From Herbiconiux sp. A18JL235 (lineage in GTDB: Bacteria; Actinomycetota; Actinomycetes; Actinomycetales; Microbacteriaceae), in NCBI RefSeq assembly GCF_040939305.1, contig NZ_CP162511.1, positions 1,798,001-1,862,000 of the forward strand: a stretch of 64,000 bases of DNA, given 5' to 3'. The notes beneath the pieces are model-generated. The model was not told the DNA's origin, made no database searches, and was given only the letters and a program-made list of their open reading frames with translations. A program made the translations under genes and the position numbers. Shown here in pieces: positions 25,598 to 33,938 of the stretch. Numbering within the stretch: the first letter of the stretch is position 1; each line of letters starts with the position of its first letter.

Positions 25598-26491
25598 ATG
25601 ACGACCGAGTGGCGGGACTGGACCGAGCTCGCGGCCTCGGAGCACCTCCGGGCGCCCCGAGCCGACGACGACAAGTACTCGCGCGGGGTGCTCGGTGTCG
25701 TCACCGGCTCGGAGGAGTACCCGGGTGCCGCGGTGCTCGGTGTCGAGGCCGCCGTGCGCACCGGTCTCGGCATGGTGCGCTACCTCGGCGCGGAGCGGCC
25801 GAGCTCCCTCGTGCTGCAGGCGCGGCCCGAGGCGGTGACCGCCGACGGCAGGGTGCAGGCCTGGTTGATCGGCTCGGGCATGTCGCCCACGGGGCGCGAC
25901 GAGGCCACGCTCGACCGGCTCGAGAGGGCGCTGGCCCAAGAGGTGCCCGTCGTCGTCGACGCCGGAGCCCTCGACCTCTCCGATGCCGCGGCCGGCCCGG
26001 CCGTGCTCACGCCGCACGCGGGCGAGCTGGTCACGCTGCTGTCGGCGCGGGGCGTCGACACCGACCGCGCGACGGTCAGCGCCGACCCGGCAGGCTGGGC
26101 GGAGCGCGCCGCCGACCTCACGGGCAAGGTGATCGTGCTGAAAGGGAGCGTCACGCACGTCTGCGGTCCCGCGTCGGGGCGGTGGGCGCCCGGCGGCGTG
26201 CGCGTCGCCGCGCGTGTCGAGGCGCCCTCGAGCTGGGCCGCGACGGCGGGCTCGGGCGATGTGCTCGGCGGCGTGCTGGGTGCGTTGCTCGCCGGTCAAG
26301 CCGATCGACTCGCCGACGACCCCGCCCGCCTCGTGGGTCTCGCCGCCACCGGCGCGTACCTCCACGCCTGGGCGGCCGAGCGCGCCTCGGGCGGCGGGCC
26401 GATCGCCGCGCTCGACATCGCGGCGGCGCTGCCCGCCGTCGTCGCCCGCCTGCTCACGGGCGTCGGGGGCGTCAGCGGGGCGAGGCGGTGA
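25598..26491 (+). CDS. nnrD: ADP-dependent NAD(P)H-hydrate dehydratase
   Basis: The 297-residue ribokinase-fold enzyme repairs hydrated NAD(P)H. Seen: KYSRGVLGVVTGSEEYPGAAVL near the N-terminus, LTPHAGEL, KGSVTHV and AATAGSGDVLGGVLGALLA, the family's catalytic GSGDVL region. The epimerase domain (NnrE) fused to it in some bacteria is absent. The last 20 bases overlap the end of the convergent YceI gene. Confidence 0.9.
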   Translation: MTTEWRDWTELAASEHLRAPRADDDKYSRGVLGVVTGSEEYPGAAVLGVEAAVRTGLGMVRYLGAERPSSLVLQARPEAVTADGRVQAWLIGSGMSPTGRDEATLDRLERALAQEVPVVVDAGALDLSDAAAGPAVLTPHAGELVTLLSARGVDTDRATVSADPAGWAERAADLTGKVIVLKGSVTHVCGPASGRWAPGGVRVAARVEAPSSWAATAGSGDVLGGVLGALLAGQADRLADDPARLVGLAATGAYLHAWAAERASGGGPIAALDIAAALPAVVARLLTGVGGVSGARR

Positions 26492-27146
26492 GGTCGACGT
26501 CGATCGCGGCTGTGCCGCCCAGCACCGAGCCGCCGAGCGACGGCACCGGGATGCCGTAGTCGGCGAGTTCGATCGGGATGCTGCCCTCGATCACCGCCTG
26601 CCTGTCGTCGAAGGAGATGGTCGCCTCGCCCTCCACCTGCTGGCTCACGCCGCGCAGGGTGAGGGTGCCGACGATCGGCACGGTGCCCTCGCCGCCCTCG
26701 GGGAGCTCGGCCGGGCTGGTGAGCACGAACGAGGCGACGGAGTTGCCGCCGGTGGCCCGGATGAGGGCGTCGAGCATCGCCGCCTTGGCGAGGTCGTCGC
26801 CCACCAGGGTCGACAGGTCGACCATGAACTCGGCGTCGGTGACCGTGGTGTCGGTGCGGGTGATCGCACCCGAGATCTGCTCGGTGCGGCCCGCCACCAC
26901 GGGCGCGTCGGCGCCGCCGACGCGGTACCCCACCGAGGAGCCGGCGTCGAGGGTCCAGGTGTGCGCCGAGTCGACGTCGTGGCCGTCGGCCGACGAGCCC
27001 ACCACGGTGGGTACGACCTGCTGCATGGTCGCAGACATGTCGATCTCGGCGCCCCTCGAGACGATGGGCACAGCCACCACGGCAACGACGCCGACGGCCG
27101 CGACACCGGCGGCGAGGGCGACGAAGTACTTGGCGGGCTTGTTCAC
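26472..27146 (-). CDS. YceI-family protein with N-terminal membrane anchor
   Basis: The 224-residue protein starts with a single membrane helix (YFVALAAGVAAVGVVAVVAVPIV), then a YceI lipocalin-like domain (HTWTLDAGSSVGYRV, ISGAITRTDTTVTDAEFMVDLSTL, VPIVGTLTLRGVSQQVEGEA, ELADYGIPVPS). YceI folds bind isoprenoids or fatty amides outside the cell. The protein should face outward, tethered by its anchor. Tail-to-tail overlap with nnrD is 20 bases. Confidence 0.87.
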   Translation of the reverse strand: MNKPAKYFVALAAGVAAVGVVAVVAVPIVSRGAEIDMSATMQQVVPTVVGSSADGHDVDSAHTWTLDAGSSVGYRVGGADAPVVAGRTEQISGAITRTDTTVTDAEFMVDLSTLVGDDLAKAAMLDALIRATGGNSVASFVLTSPAELPEGGEGTVPIVGTLTLRGVSQQVEGEATISFDDRQAVIEGSIPIELADYGIPVPSLGGSVLGGTAAIDVDLTASPR

Positions 27147-27255
27147 GCGTCAACTTTCCGGTCGGGACGGTCTCACCCAGTCAATCAAGCGAAGGTGGTG
27201 GCTGCCTGGGAGAGAGCGCAAGGGGCGCTGTGCCGCGGGCGCTAGGCTGGCCGTC

Positions 27256-28536
27256 GTGCTCACTCTCCGCCGACTCGCCGCGTCGCCGGTGGTCTTGTGG
27301 ATCGTCTTCCTCGCCGTGCACCTGTGGCTCGGTTACAGCGGCCTGACGCATCCGAACCTCCCCTTCGGCGACGTCACGAACGTGTACCGGCCCTGGGTCG
27401 AGCAGTCGCTCGAGGGCTATCGGCTCGGCATCGACGGGCCCTGGGTGTACCCGCTGCTGGCCTTCGTGCCCATGCTCGCCTCCATGGTGCTCGGCCCCGA
27501 CCTCTACGGCGTCGGCTGGATGCTCATGGTCACCCTCGCCGACGCCGCCGTCTTCGCCTACCTGCTCACCGGCTCTCGCCGCACCGGGTCGGCGGGCGGG
27601 CGCCGCATCGTCGCGGCCTGGTGGTGGCTGCTGTTCCTGCTGCTCATCGGCCCGGTCGCCGTGGGCCGCATCGACATCTTCACCGTCGACCTCGTGATCG
27701 CCGGTCTCCTCGTCATCCGCAACCGCCCCGCGGTCGCGGGGGTGCTGCTCGCGCTCGCGACCTGGGTGAAGGTGTGGCCGGCCGCCGTCATCGCCGCCGC
27801 CGTCATCGCCATGCGCACGCGGCTGCGCGTCGCCGTGGGCGCCGGCGTCACGCTCGTCGCGGTGGCGGTCGCCGCTCTCGCGATGGGCGCCGGCCTCAAC
27901 GTCTTCAGCTTCGTCACCGAGCAGACCGGCCGCGGGCTCCAGGTGGAAGCTCCCGTGTCGACCATCTGGATGTGGCTCGCCTCCGCCGGTACCGGTGCGC
28001 GGGCGTACTACGACTTCGACATCCTCACCTTCCAGGTGACGGGTGCCGGGAGCGATGTCGCCGCGATGCTCATGACACCGCTGCTCGTCGTCGCGGTGGC
28101 GGTGGTGCTGGTGTTCGCCGTCATCGTGGTGCGCTCGGGTACGCCGTCGACCGTCGTGCTGCCGCCGCTCGTGCTCGCCCTCGTGATGGCCCTCATCGTC
28201 TTCAACAAGGTGGGCTCGCCGCAGTTCATGGTGTGGCTCTCGGCTCCGATCATCCTGGGCATCGTCACCCAGGGCAGGCGCTTCTTCGCGCCCGCCGTGC
28301 TCGCGTTCGTGATGGGCGGTCTCACCCAGATCATCTACCCGAACGGCTACGACTGGCTGCTCGGACTCGACCCGCTGATGATCGGCGTGCTCACCCTGCG
28401 CAACGGCCTCAGCATCGTGATGCTGGTGCTCGCCACCGTGATGCTCTGGCGCTCCCGCCGAACCGCGGGGCTGCCGAGCGAAGACGGGATGGGTAGAGTC
28501 GGAACAGACCCCGACCGATCCACCACGAGGAGCTGA
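27256..28536 (+). CDS. DUF2029/GT87-like polytopic membrane protein
   Basis: The 426-residue protein has about 10-12 membrane helices. A periplasmic loop after the first helix contains GDVTNVYRPWVEQ and a later one ATWVKVWPA, the pattern of the GT-C fold GT87 (DUF2029) mannosyltransferase family, which uses polyprenyl-phosphate-mannose. The exact acceptor is unknown; glycolipid or wall polymer mannosylation is typical. Start: GTG at 27256. The thiamine-binding gene follows after 2 bases. Confidence 0.75.
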   Translation: MLTLRRLAASPVVLWIVFLAVHLWLGYSGLTHPNLPFGDVTNVYRPWVEQSLEGYRLGIDGPWVYPLLAFVPMLASMVLGPDLYGVGWMLMVTLADAAVFAYLLTGSRRTGSAGGRRIVAAWWWLLFLLLIGPVAVGRIDIFTVDLVIAGLLVIRNRPAVAGVLLALATWVKVWPAAVIAAAVIAMRTRLRVAVGAGVTLVAVAVAALAMGAGLNVFSFVTEQTGRGLQVEAPVSTIWMWLASAGTGARAYYDFDILTFQVTGAGSDVAAMLMTPLLVVAVAVVLVFAVIVVRSGTPSTVVLPPLVLALVMALIVFNKVGSPQFMVWLSAPIILGIVTQGRRFFAPAVLAFVMGGLTQIIYPNGYDWLLGLDPLMIGVLTLRNGLSIVMLVLATVMLWRSRRTAGLPSEDGMGRVGTDPDRSTTRS

Positions 28537-28538
28537 CG

Positions 28539-28847
28539 ATGCTGGTCGCCTTCTCCGTCGCCCCCTCCGGCGGCGGTGCCCCCGACGCGAGTGTGCACGA
28601 CGCGGTGGCGGCCGCGGTGAAGGTGGTGCGCGAGAGCGGGCTACCGAACCACACCGACGCGATGTTCACCACCATCGAGGGGGAGTGGGACGAGGTCTTC
28701 GACGTCGTGCGCCGTGCCACCGAGGCGGTCGGCGCCTACGGCAGCCGCGTGTCGCTGGTGCTGAAGGCCGACATCCGCCCCGGCTACACCGGCGAGCTCA
28801 CCGGCAAGGTCGAGCGCCTCGAAGAGGCCATCCGCGACAACGCCTGA
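28539..28847 (+). CDS. Thiamine-binding (MTH1187/YkoF-type) protein
   Basis: The 102-residue protein has the ferredoxin-like fold of PF01910: MLVAFSVAPSG, HDAVAAAVKVVRESGL, MFTTIEGEWDEVFDVVRRA and VSLVLKADIRPGYTGEL. Homologues bind thiamine or its pyrimidine part. It sits directly behind the GT87-like gene, so co-transcription is likely although a functional link is not obvious. A ribosome site (GAGGAG) overlaps the end of the previous gene. Confidence 0.87.
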   Translation: MLVAFSVAPSGGGAPDASVHDAVAAAVKVVRESGLPNHTDAMFTTIEGEWDEVFDVVRRATEAVGAYGSRVSLVLKADIRPGYTGELTGKVERLEEAIRDNA

Positions 28848-28853
28848 CGGGCG

Positions 28854-29558
28854 TCAGGGGAGCAGGTCGTCTTCGAAGTCGTCGGCGGTCTGGTTCGCGA
28901 GGTACTCGTCGCGCGGCAGCAGGCCGTCTTGGATGGCGCGCTTGCGCAGCGCCACCTTGGTGCCGACGTCGATGCCGACCATGCGGTACTTCTCGCGGAT
29001 GCGCTTGAGGTACGACTTCGCGGTCTCCTCCGAGATGTCGAGCGCCTTCGCCACCTGCTTCACCGGCTCGCCGCCGCCGTAGAGCGCCATCACGCGGCGC
29101 TCCTGGGCGCTGAGGCGCGGCGAGGAGTCGAGGTCGTCTGCGGCGAGGGCGAGGTCGAGCTCGGTCGAGATGAAGCTGTCGCCCACCGCGGCGGCGCGGA
29201 TGGCCTCGACGATCATGTCGGCCTCCTCGCTCTTCACCAGGTAGCCGAGGGCGCCGGCCGCGATCGCCTCGCGCACCATCACGGGCTCGGAGTACGTGCT
29301 CATGAGCACCGTCTTCACGCCCGCCGACTTCAGCGCGCGCAGCTTCACCGAGACCGGCAGGTTGTCTTTCAGGTCGAGGTCGAGCAGCACGACGTCGACG
29401 GGGAACTCCGGATGCGTGAGGAGGTCCGGCCAGGTCGTCACGGCGGCGACCATGCTGATGTCGTCGGCGGCGCCACGGATCCATTCCGTGAGCGCACCGA
29501 GGAGCATGCGGTGGTCGTCGACGATGGCCAGGCGGATCGGGTCTCGCTCGATGCTCAC
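28854..29558 (-). CDS. LuxR-type response regulator
   Basis: The 234-residue protein has a receiver domain (AIVDDHRMLLGAL, phosphate-acceptor Asp in VVLLDLDL, STYSEP switch Thr/Ser, KSEEADMI with the conserved Lys) and a C-terminal helix-turn-helix (LSAQERRVMALYGGGEPVKQVAKALDISEETAKSYLKRIREKY). GTG at 29558 follows GGAAGGAG and is preferred to the in-frame codon at 29606. It is the last gene of a three-gene operon with a histidine kinase and a kinase-like membrane protein. Target genes are unknown. Confidence 0.88.
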   Translation of the reverse strand: MSIERDPIRLAIVDDHRMLLGALTEWIRGAADDISMVAAVTTWPDLLTHPEFPVDVVLLDLDLKDNLPVSVKLRALKSAGVKTVLMSTYSEPVMVREAIAAGALGYLVKSEEADMIVEAIRAAAVGDSFISTELDLALAADDLDSSPRLSAQERRVMALYGGGEPVKQVAKALDISEETAKSYLKRIREKYRMVGIDVGTKVALRKRAIQDGLLPRDEYLANQTADDFEDDLLP

Positions 29559-29577
29559 AGCATCTCCTTCCAGCGGA

Positions 29578-30843
29578 TCACCGTGAGGGATCCGGTACGA
29601 CAACATGGGCGTCGACTCTGACTCGCAGGCGTCCGGATCGGGATTCCACCGAGTACTGGCCGACCCGGGACAGAGCAGACCACACAGCCGACTCGATGCG
29701 GCGACGGGGTACTCCGCCGATCGAGATGACTATCGGGAGCACCATCCTATCGTCAGGCGCCGACCCGGTTCGGGCGGCGGGGTGGCCGATCTCGAGTTCG
29801 ATGGTGGGTGTCTGCCGCCCCGATTCGTCGAGGATGAGCCACACCGCCGAGAGCAGGCCGTCGCGCTGGGCGGGCTCGAGGTAGCCCGCGAGTCCGTCGG
29901 AGTCGACGAGGATCACGATCGGGTTGAGGTACTCCGATTCGGTGATGGCGTGGTGCAGCCAGCTCTCGCGCCGGCCCGCCACCAGCATGCGGCGGAGGTC
30001 GGTGGCGAGCCCGGAGGCGGTGGAGGCGAGCTCGCGGTCGAGGGGCAGGGTGACCCTCCCGGTGGCGACGTCCTGCAGCAGTTCCTCGGCGGCGAGGTCG
30101 AGCCGAGCCAGCTCGGTGGAGGCGAGGAGCCCCACGCCGTAGCGCGGCGCGGTGATGGTGCTCTCGGCGACCGTGCGGTCGAGCTCGCGCTGCACGAGCT
30201 GCCCGAAAGAGCGCACGACGATGATCCCGGCCGTCACGGGAGCGACGCTCAAGACCATCGTCCCGACCGCGGGCCCGATGGTGCCGGGGGCCAGCACGGC
30301 CCGCGCCACCATGTCGGCGAGCAGCAGCACGGTGAGCGAGGCCGTGGCGGCCACCGTGTTGTCGAGCGGCCTGAAGGTGACGGCGGCGAGCAGGGTGGCG
30401 CCGATACCGATGCCGACGGTGAGATAGTTCGCCGGGTCGTTGCTCCCCCAGAGCGCGATCGAGTCGAGCGTGAGGGCCGCGCCGTCGAAGGTCAGCACCA
30501 TCACGTACACGCCGAGCGGCACCATTCCCCGGCGGCGGCGAGCCGAGACGGCGAGGAGACTGAAGGCGGCGATGACGAGAAGCCAGCCGACCGCGGTGAG
30601 CCAGAGCCACGGATTGCTCTGCAGTGTCCAGCCGAACGACACCAGGCCACGGCCGATCAGGATGACACCGACGATCACCGAGCCCACGCCGAGGTAGCCG
30701 AGACCCAGCCGGGAATCGCGCTGGAGGTCGTGGCGCAGAGCCTCCACCGCATCCGGACCGAGCCGCCTGGCGCGCACCAGCTGAGTGAGGACGCCGTCGT
30801 CGCTCGGCCGGGTGCGCACCCGGGAATTCGTCGGACCGCTCAC
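29578..30843 (-). CDS. Membrane protein with degenerate kinase-like C-terminus
   Basis: The 421-residue protein has about six to eight membrane helices (residues ~48-230), a helical linker rich in acidic residues (TVAESTITAPRYGVGLLAS, ELARLDLAAEELLQD), and a C-terminal domain reminiscent of histidine kinase ATPase folds (QRDGLLSAVWLILDESG, GVPRRRIESAVWSALSRVG) but with no phospho-His box and no N or G boxes. It lies between the histidine kinase (GTGA overlap) and the response regulator (19-base gap). It is inferred to be a pseudokinase that modulates the signalling pair; no family name can be given. Confidence 0.65.
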   Translation of the reverse strand: MSGPTNSRVRTRPSDDGVLTQLVRARRLGPDAVEALRHDLQRDSRLGLGYLGVGSVIVGVILIGRGLVSFGWTLQSNPWLWLTAVGWLLVIAAFSLLAVSARRRRGMVPLGVYVMVLTFDGAALTLDSIALWGSNDPANYLTVGIGIGATLLAAVTFRPLDNTVAATASLTVLLLADMVARAVLAPGTIGPAVGTMVLSVAPVTAGIIVVRSFGQLVQRELDRTVAESTITAPRYGVGLLASTELARLDLAAEELLQDVATGRVTLPLDRELASTASGLATDLRRMLVAGRRESWLHHAITESEYLNPIVILVDSDGLAGYLEPAQRDGLLSAVWLILDESGRQTPTIELEIGHPAARTGSAPDDRMVLPIVISIGGVPRRRIESAVWSALSRVGQYSVESRSGRLRVRVDAHVVVPDPSR

Positions 30844-32078
30844 TTCGGCACCTCCAGCACCACCGTCGTTCCCGAACCGGGGGAGCTGAACAGCCGCACC
30901 TTGCCCCCGACGTCGCGCACCCGGGCGATCACCGACTCGGCGAGGCCGAGCCTGCCCACGTCGACGCTGTCGAGGTCGAAACCCACGCCGGCATCCGTGA
31001 CCATGGCACGCACGCTCAGCTCGTCCTCGGTGATGGTGACGTCGGCGGAGCCGACCTGGGCGTGGCGGCGCACGTTCTCGAGGCACTCGGAGAGCGAGAG
31101 CAGGAAGGCGTCGAGCACGTGGCTCGGCAGCAGGATCTGCCCGGTGCCGTGCCAGGAGACCTGAAGGCCCATGCGGCCGAAGCGCTGCTTCACCGACTCG
31201 AGGGTGTGGCCGAGCTCACCGGTCTCCACGCGTTCGAGCGTGTAGCCGCCCGACGAGCGGGGCATCGGGGTACCGCCGAGCCGCAGCTGCCGCAGGAGCC
31301 GGGCGTCTTCGGCGGCCTGGTGGCGCAGGGCGTCGGGGTCGGCGCCGATGCCGGAGTGGGCGAGCAGCGTCAGCGTGGCGAGCACCGTGTCGTGGAGCAG
31401 CCGCGCGCCCTGGCGGCGCTGCGCCTCGAACTCGCTCGACTGGCGTTCGAGCGCGTGCGCGCGGCCGAGACGCGCCATGCCCACGAACGCCCGGCGGAGG
31501 CTGCCCGAGAGCCAGACGGCGCAGACGAACAGCGACAGCCAGCCGACCAGCACCGAGGCGACGACGAAGACGCCGCGACCCGACGGCCAGGTGGCGGCGA
31601 CGGTCAGTCCGAGCACGAGCGCATAGGCGGGGAGCACCAGCCACAACAGGCGGCCCGACGAGGCGAGCGTGGGGATGAGCGAGGGGATGGCCGTGGAGGC
31701 GAAGAAGGTCACCGCCGAGGTGGCGGCGATGCTCGACACCGCCTGTCCCGGCACGAGGAAGGCGCCGAGTGCGAGCAGCGCGACGACGTAGGTGAGGAGG
31801 GGCCACGCCTGGGTGCGGGAGCCGCCGACGAAGTAGAACGCGACACCGGTCGCGGCCATGAGCGTGAGGCTCGGCCAGAGCACGGCGGGTTCGTCGAGCA
31901 CGGCGACCAGGAGGCTGAGCAGTGACGCTCCGGTGAAGAGCAGACCGAGGCTCCGGGAGGCCCTGGTGAGGAGTTTGCGCCGCTCGCGCTCGGTGCGTGC
32001 CATCAGCGACGACGGCTCTGACGTGGTGTCGCCCCCGGTCTCCGCACTCTCGAATGATAACGCGAGCCGTGTCCCCAT
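30840..32078 (-). CDS. Sensor histidine kinase (HisKA_3-like, NarL-type partner)
   Basis: The membrane half has about six helices from near residue 40 to 185; the cytoplasmic half has RLLHDTVLATLTLLA (phospho-acceptor His box), ECLENVRRHA (N box), VTDAGVGFDL (G1) and GSGTTVVLEV (G2). This is a complete kinase of the class that pairs with LuxR-type regulators, as found two genes downstream. The start is unsure: ATG at 32078 is listed, while 32003 and 32096 are alternatives and none has a good ribosome site, so a leaderless or TATCAT-driven mRNA is possible. Confidence 0.85.
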   Translation of the reverse strand: MGTRLALSFESAETGGDTTSEPSSLMARTERERRKLLTRASRSLGLLFTGASLLSLLVAVLDEPAVLWPSLTLMAATGVAFYFVGGSRTQAWPLLTYVVALLALGAFLVPGQAVSSIAATSAVTFFASTAIPSLIPTLASSGRLLWLVLPAYALVLGLTVAATWPSGRGVFVVASVLVGWLSLFVCAVWLSGSLRRAFVGMARLGRAHALERQSSEFEAQRRQGARLLHDTVLATLTLLAHSGIGADPDALRHQAAEDARLLRQLRLGGTPMPRSSGGYTLERVETGELGHTLESVKQRFGRMGLQVSWHGTGQILLPSHVLDAFLLSLSECLENVRRHAQVGSADVTITEDELSVRAMVTDAGVGFDLDSVDVGRLGLAESVIARVRDVGGKVRLFSSPGSGTTVVLEVPK

Positions 32079-32184
32079 AAGTGGGGCGTGGTGCATTCGA
32101 CAGGTGTCGGTATCGTGGAGTGCAGATCCGGGGGGAATTGGCCGGGGGGCTCGCACCGTGTGCGGCCCCCCGGCCCCATGACGG

Positions 32185-33417
32185 TCAGGAGCCCTGCGCG
32201 CGCGTCGGCGCGTCGGCGGCGAGCAGCCTCGAGATCTCGCGGCCCACCACGTCGAACTCGATCAAGAAGCCGTCGTGACCGAACTTCGACTCGATCACCA
32301 CCGGCACCTCGCCGTCGAGATTGCCGGGCAGGTGCTTCGCGATGTACTCCTGATCGGCCACGGGGAAGAGTCTGTCGCTGTCGATGCCCACCACCAGTGC
32401 GGTGGCGGTGATCGACTCCAGCGCCGCCTGCACGCCCGCCCTGCCCCGCCCCAGATCGTGCGAGTTCATGGCCTCCACCAGCGTGACATAGCTGTTCGCG
32501 TCGAAGCGCCGGGTGAACTTGTTGCCGTGGAAGTCGAGGTACGACTCCACAGCGAAGCGCCCGCCGCCGCCCAGCGGACTGATGCCGCTCTGCCAGCTTC
32601 GGGAGAACCTGTCGTTCAGCTCGCTCGGGCTGCGGTAGTTCAGCAGCGCCATGCGCCTGGCCAAGGCGAGCCCCTGGTGCGGTCCTTCCCCGTCGGGCGC
32701 GTCGTAGTACCGCCCGCCGCGGAACAGCGGGTCGGCCTTGATCGCCTGCACCTGCACCGAGTTGAGGCCGATCTGGTCGGCCGAGCTGATGGCGGGCGCG
32801 GCGATCACCGCGATGCGGTCGACCTCGTCGGGGAACTGCACAGCCCACTCCAGCACGTGCATCCCACCCATCGACCCGCCGAGCACGGCGAACCAGCGGT
32901 CGATGCCGAGCAACCGCGCGAGCGCGTGCTGCGCCCGCACCTGATCGGCGATCGTGGTGAACGGGAACCGCGCGCCCCACTCCGCGCCGTCGGGAGCGAT
33001 CGACGCCGGGCCCGTGCTGCCCTGGCACCCCCCGAGCATGTTGGGGGCCACGACGAACCAGCGGTCGGTGTCGACCGGGAGACCCGGCCCCACGAGCCCA
33101 GGCCACCAGCCGTCGGTCGGATGCCCGGGCTCCGCCGGATGATTGAGGTTGCTGTCACCCGTGAGCGCGTGCAGCACCAGGATCGCGTTGTCCCGCTCCG
33201 GCGACAGCGTGCCGTAGGTCTGATACGCGAGACGGGCGTTCGGGATGCTCTCCCCGCTCTCGAACTCCACCCGCCCGATCTCGGCGAACGACCGCCGACC
33301 CACCGGGTCACCCTCCCGCCACGCCCCCGACGCCGGCGGCTTGCCGAACAACGACCGGATCTGCGCCTCCGTGATGAACCCGCTCGGCACCGTGTCTTCG
33401 TTGGTCTGCCAGTCCAT
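32185..33417 (-). CDS. metX: Homoserine O-acetyltransferase
   Basis: The 410-residue alpha/beta-hydrolase-fold enzyme activates homoserine with acetyl-CoA for methionine synthesis. Seen: LVLHALTGDSN near residue 80, GGCQGSTGP (oxyanion region), GGSMGGMHVLEW with the catalytic Ser, and later GIDSDRLFP (Asp) and KFGHDGFLIE (His). The length is slightly above the usual ~380. It follows metY in the same direction, but a 520-base structured spacer separates them, so they may be separate transcripts. Confidence 0.93.
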   Translation of the reverse strand: MDWQTNEDTVPSGFITEAQIRSLFGKPPASGAWREGDPVGRRSFAEIGRVEFESGESIPNARLAYQTYGTLSPERDNAILVLHALTGDSNLNHPAEPGHPTDGWWPGLVGPGLPVDTDRWFVVAPNMLGGCQGSTGPASIAPDGAEWGARFPFTTIADQVRAQHALARLLGIDRWFAVLGGSMGGMHVLEWAVQFPDEVDRIAVIAAPAISSADQIGLNSVQVQAIKADPLFRGGRYYDAPDGEGPHQGLALARRMALLNYRSPSELNDRFSRSWQSGISPLGGGGRFAVESYLDFHGNKFTRRFDANSYVTLVEAMNSHDLGRGRAGVQAALESITATALVVGIDSDRLFPVADQEYIAKHLPGNLDGEVPVVIESKFGHDGFLIEFDVVGREISRLLAADAPTRAQGS

Positions 33418-33475
33418 GGGGTCCTATCGGGGTCGGGTGCCGGACGTTCTCGGGTGCTGGAGAGGTACCGGGAGT

Positions 33476-33617
33476 TCTTGGTCAGGCACGCGGCTGTGTT
33501 GGCTGCGGCCGGGGCCGTGCTGCGCGCGGCTCCGGCCGGTCGCGCCGGTCCTCGCCCGGCGCGACGCGACATGTGAGTGCGCGGTCGCTTCGCGGCCACG
33601 CACTCACCCTGGGTTGT
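33476..33617. repeat. Arm A of a ~140-bp inverted repeat between metY and metX
   Basis: Read on the minus strand this arm aligns along its length to 33763-33902 on the plus strand: CACATGTCGCG, CGGGCGAGGACCGGC, GGAGCCGCGCG and AGCACGGCCCC are shared. Its inner end is a hairpin (33573-33607) with a 16-bp stem around a 3-base loop. The arms are too diverged to be a recent duplication, and neither is part of a gene. Confidence 0.85.
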
Positions 33618-33762
33618 CCAAGAGCGGCCCGCAGCTTTCATTCTGGCAATACGAAGAGCTTCGGATGTGAATGTTACGTGCCTGCCCTCGACCCCTCGTG
33701 CCGAACCCGCCATTCTGCCGAGCCAGGGCACCGAGTGGCGATCGTTTCAGGCCGTTTTCGAC

Positions 33763-33902
33763 GACCCAAGGTGAAGGGGTGGCCGCGAGAGCGACCACCC
33801 CTTCACATGTCGCGCGAAGCCGGGCGAGGACCGGCTTCGCCCGGCGGAGCCGCGCGAAGCACGGCCCCGCCGGCAGCCAGCACAGCGCGCGAACCCAAGA
33901 CG
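33763..33902. repeat. Arm B of the ~140-bp inverted repeat between metY and metX
   Basis: This arm lies right after the end of metY. Its hairpin (33771-33806) begins GTGAAGGGGTGGCCGC and closes GCGACCACCCCTTCAC around GAGA. The stem base pairs differ from those of arm A on both sides together, so pairing is kept while sequence changes. It could stop metY transcription. The 145 bases between the two arms contain no convincing gene. Confidence 0.85.
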
Positions 33903-33938
33903 CGCGGTACCGCACGTTCGGTACCCCCCATCCGGCAC

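Noticed and set aside
33573..33902. Short similar peptides (MSRxAGRGPAxP...) encoded in both arms of the metY-metX repeat
   Set aside because: The similarity follows from the nucleotide repeat itself; the frames have no ribosome sites, and the conserved hairpins argue for RNA or DNA function.
33418..33938. SAM-type riboswitch in the metX leader
   Set aside because: I could not find the paired elements of SAM-I, SAM-II or SAM-IV classes; only the inverted repeats are clear.
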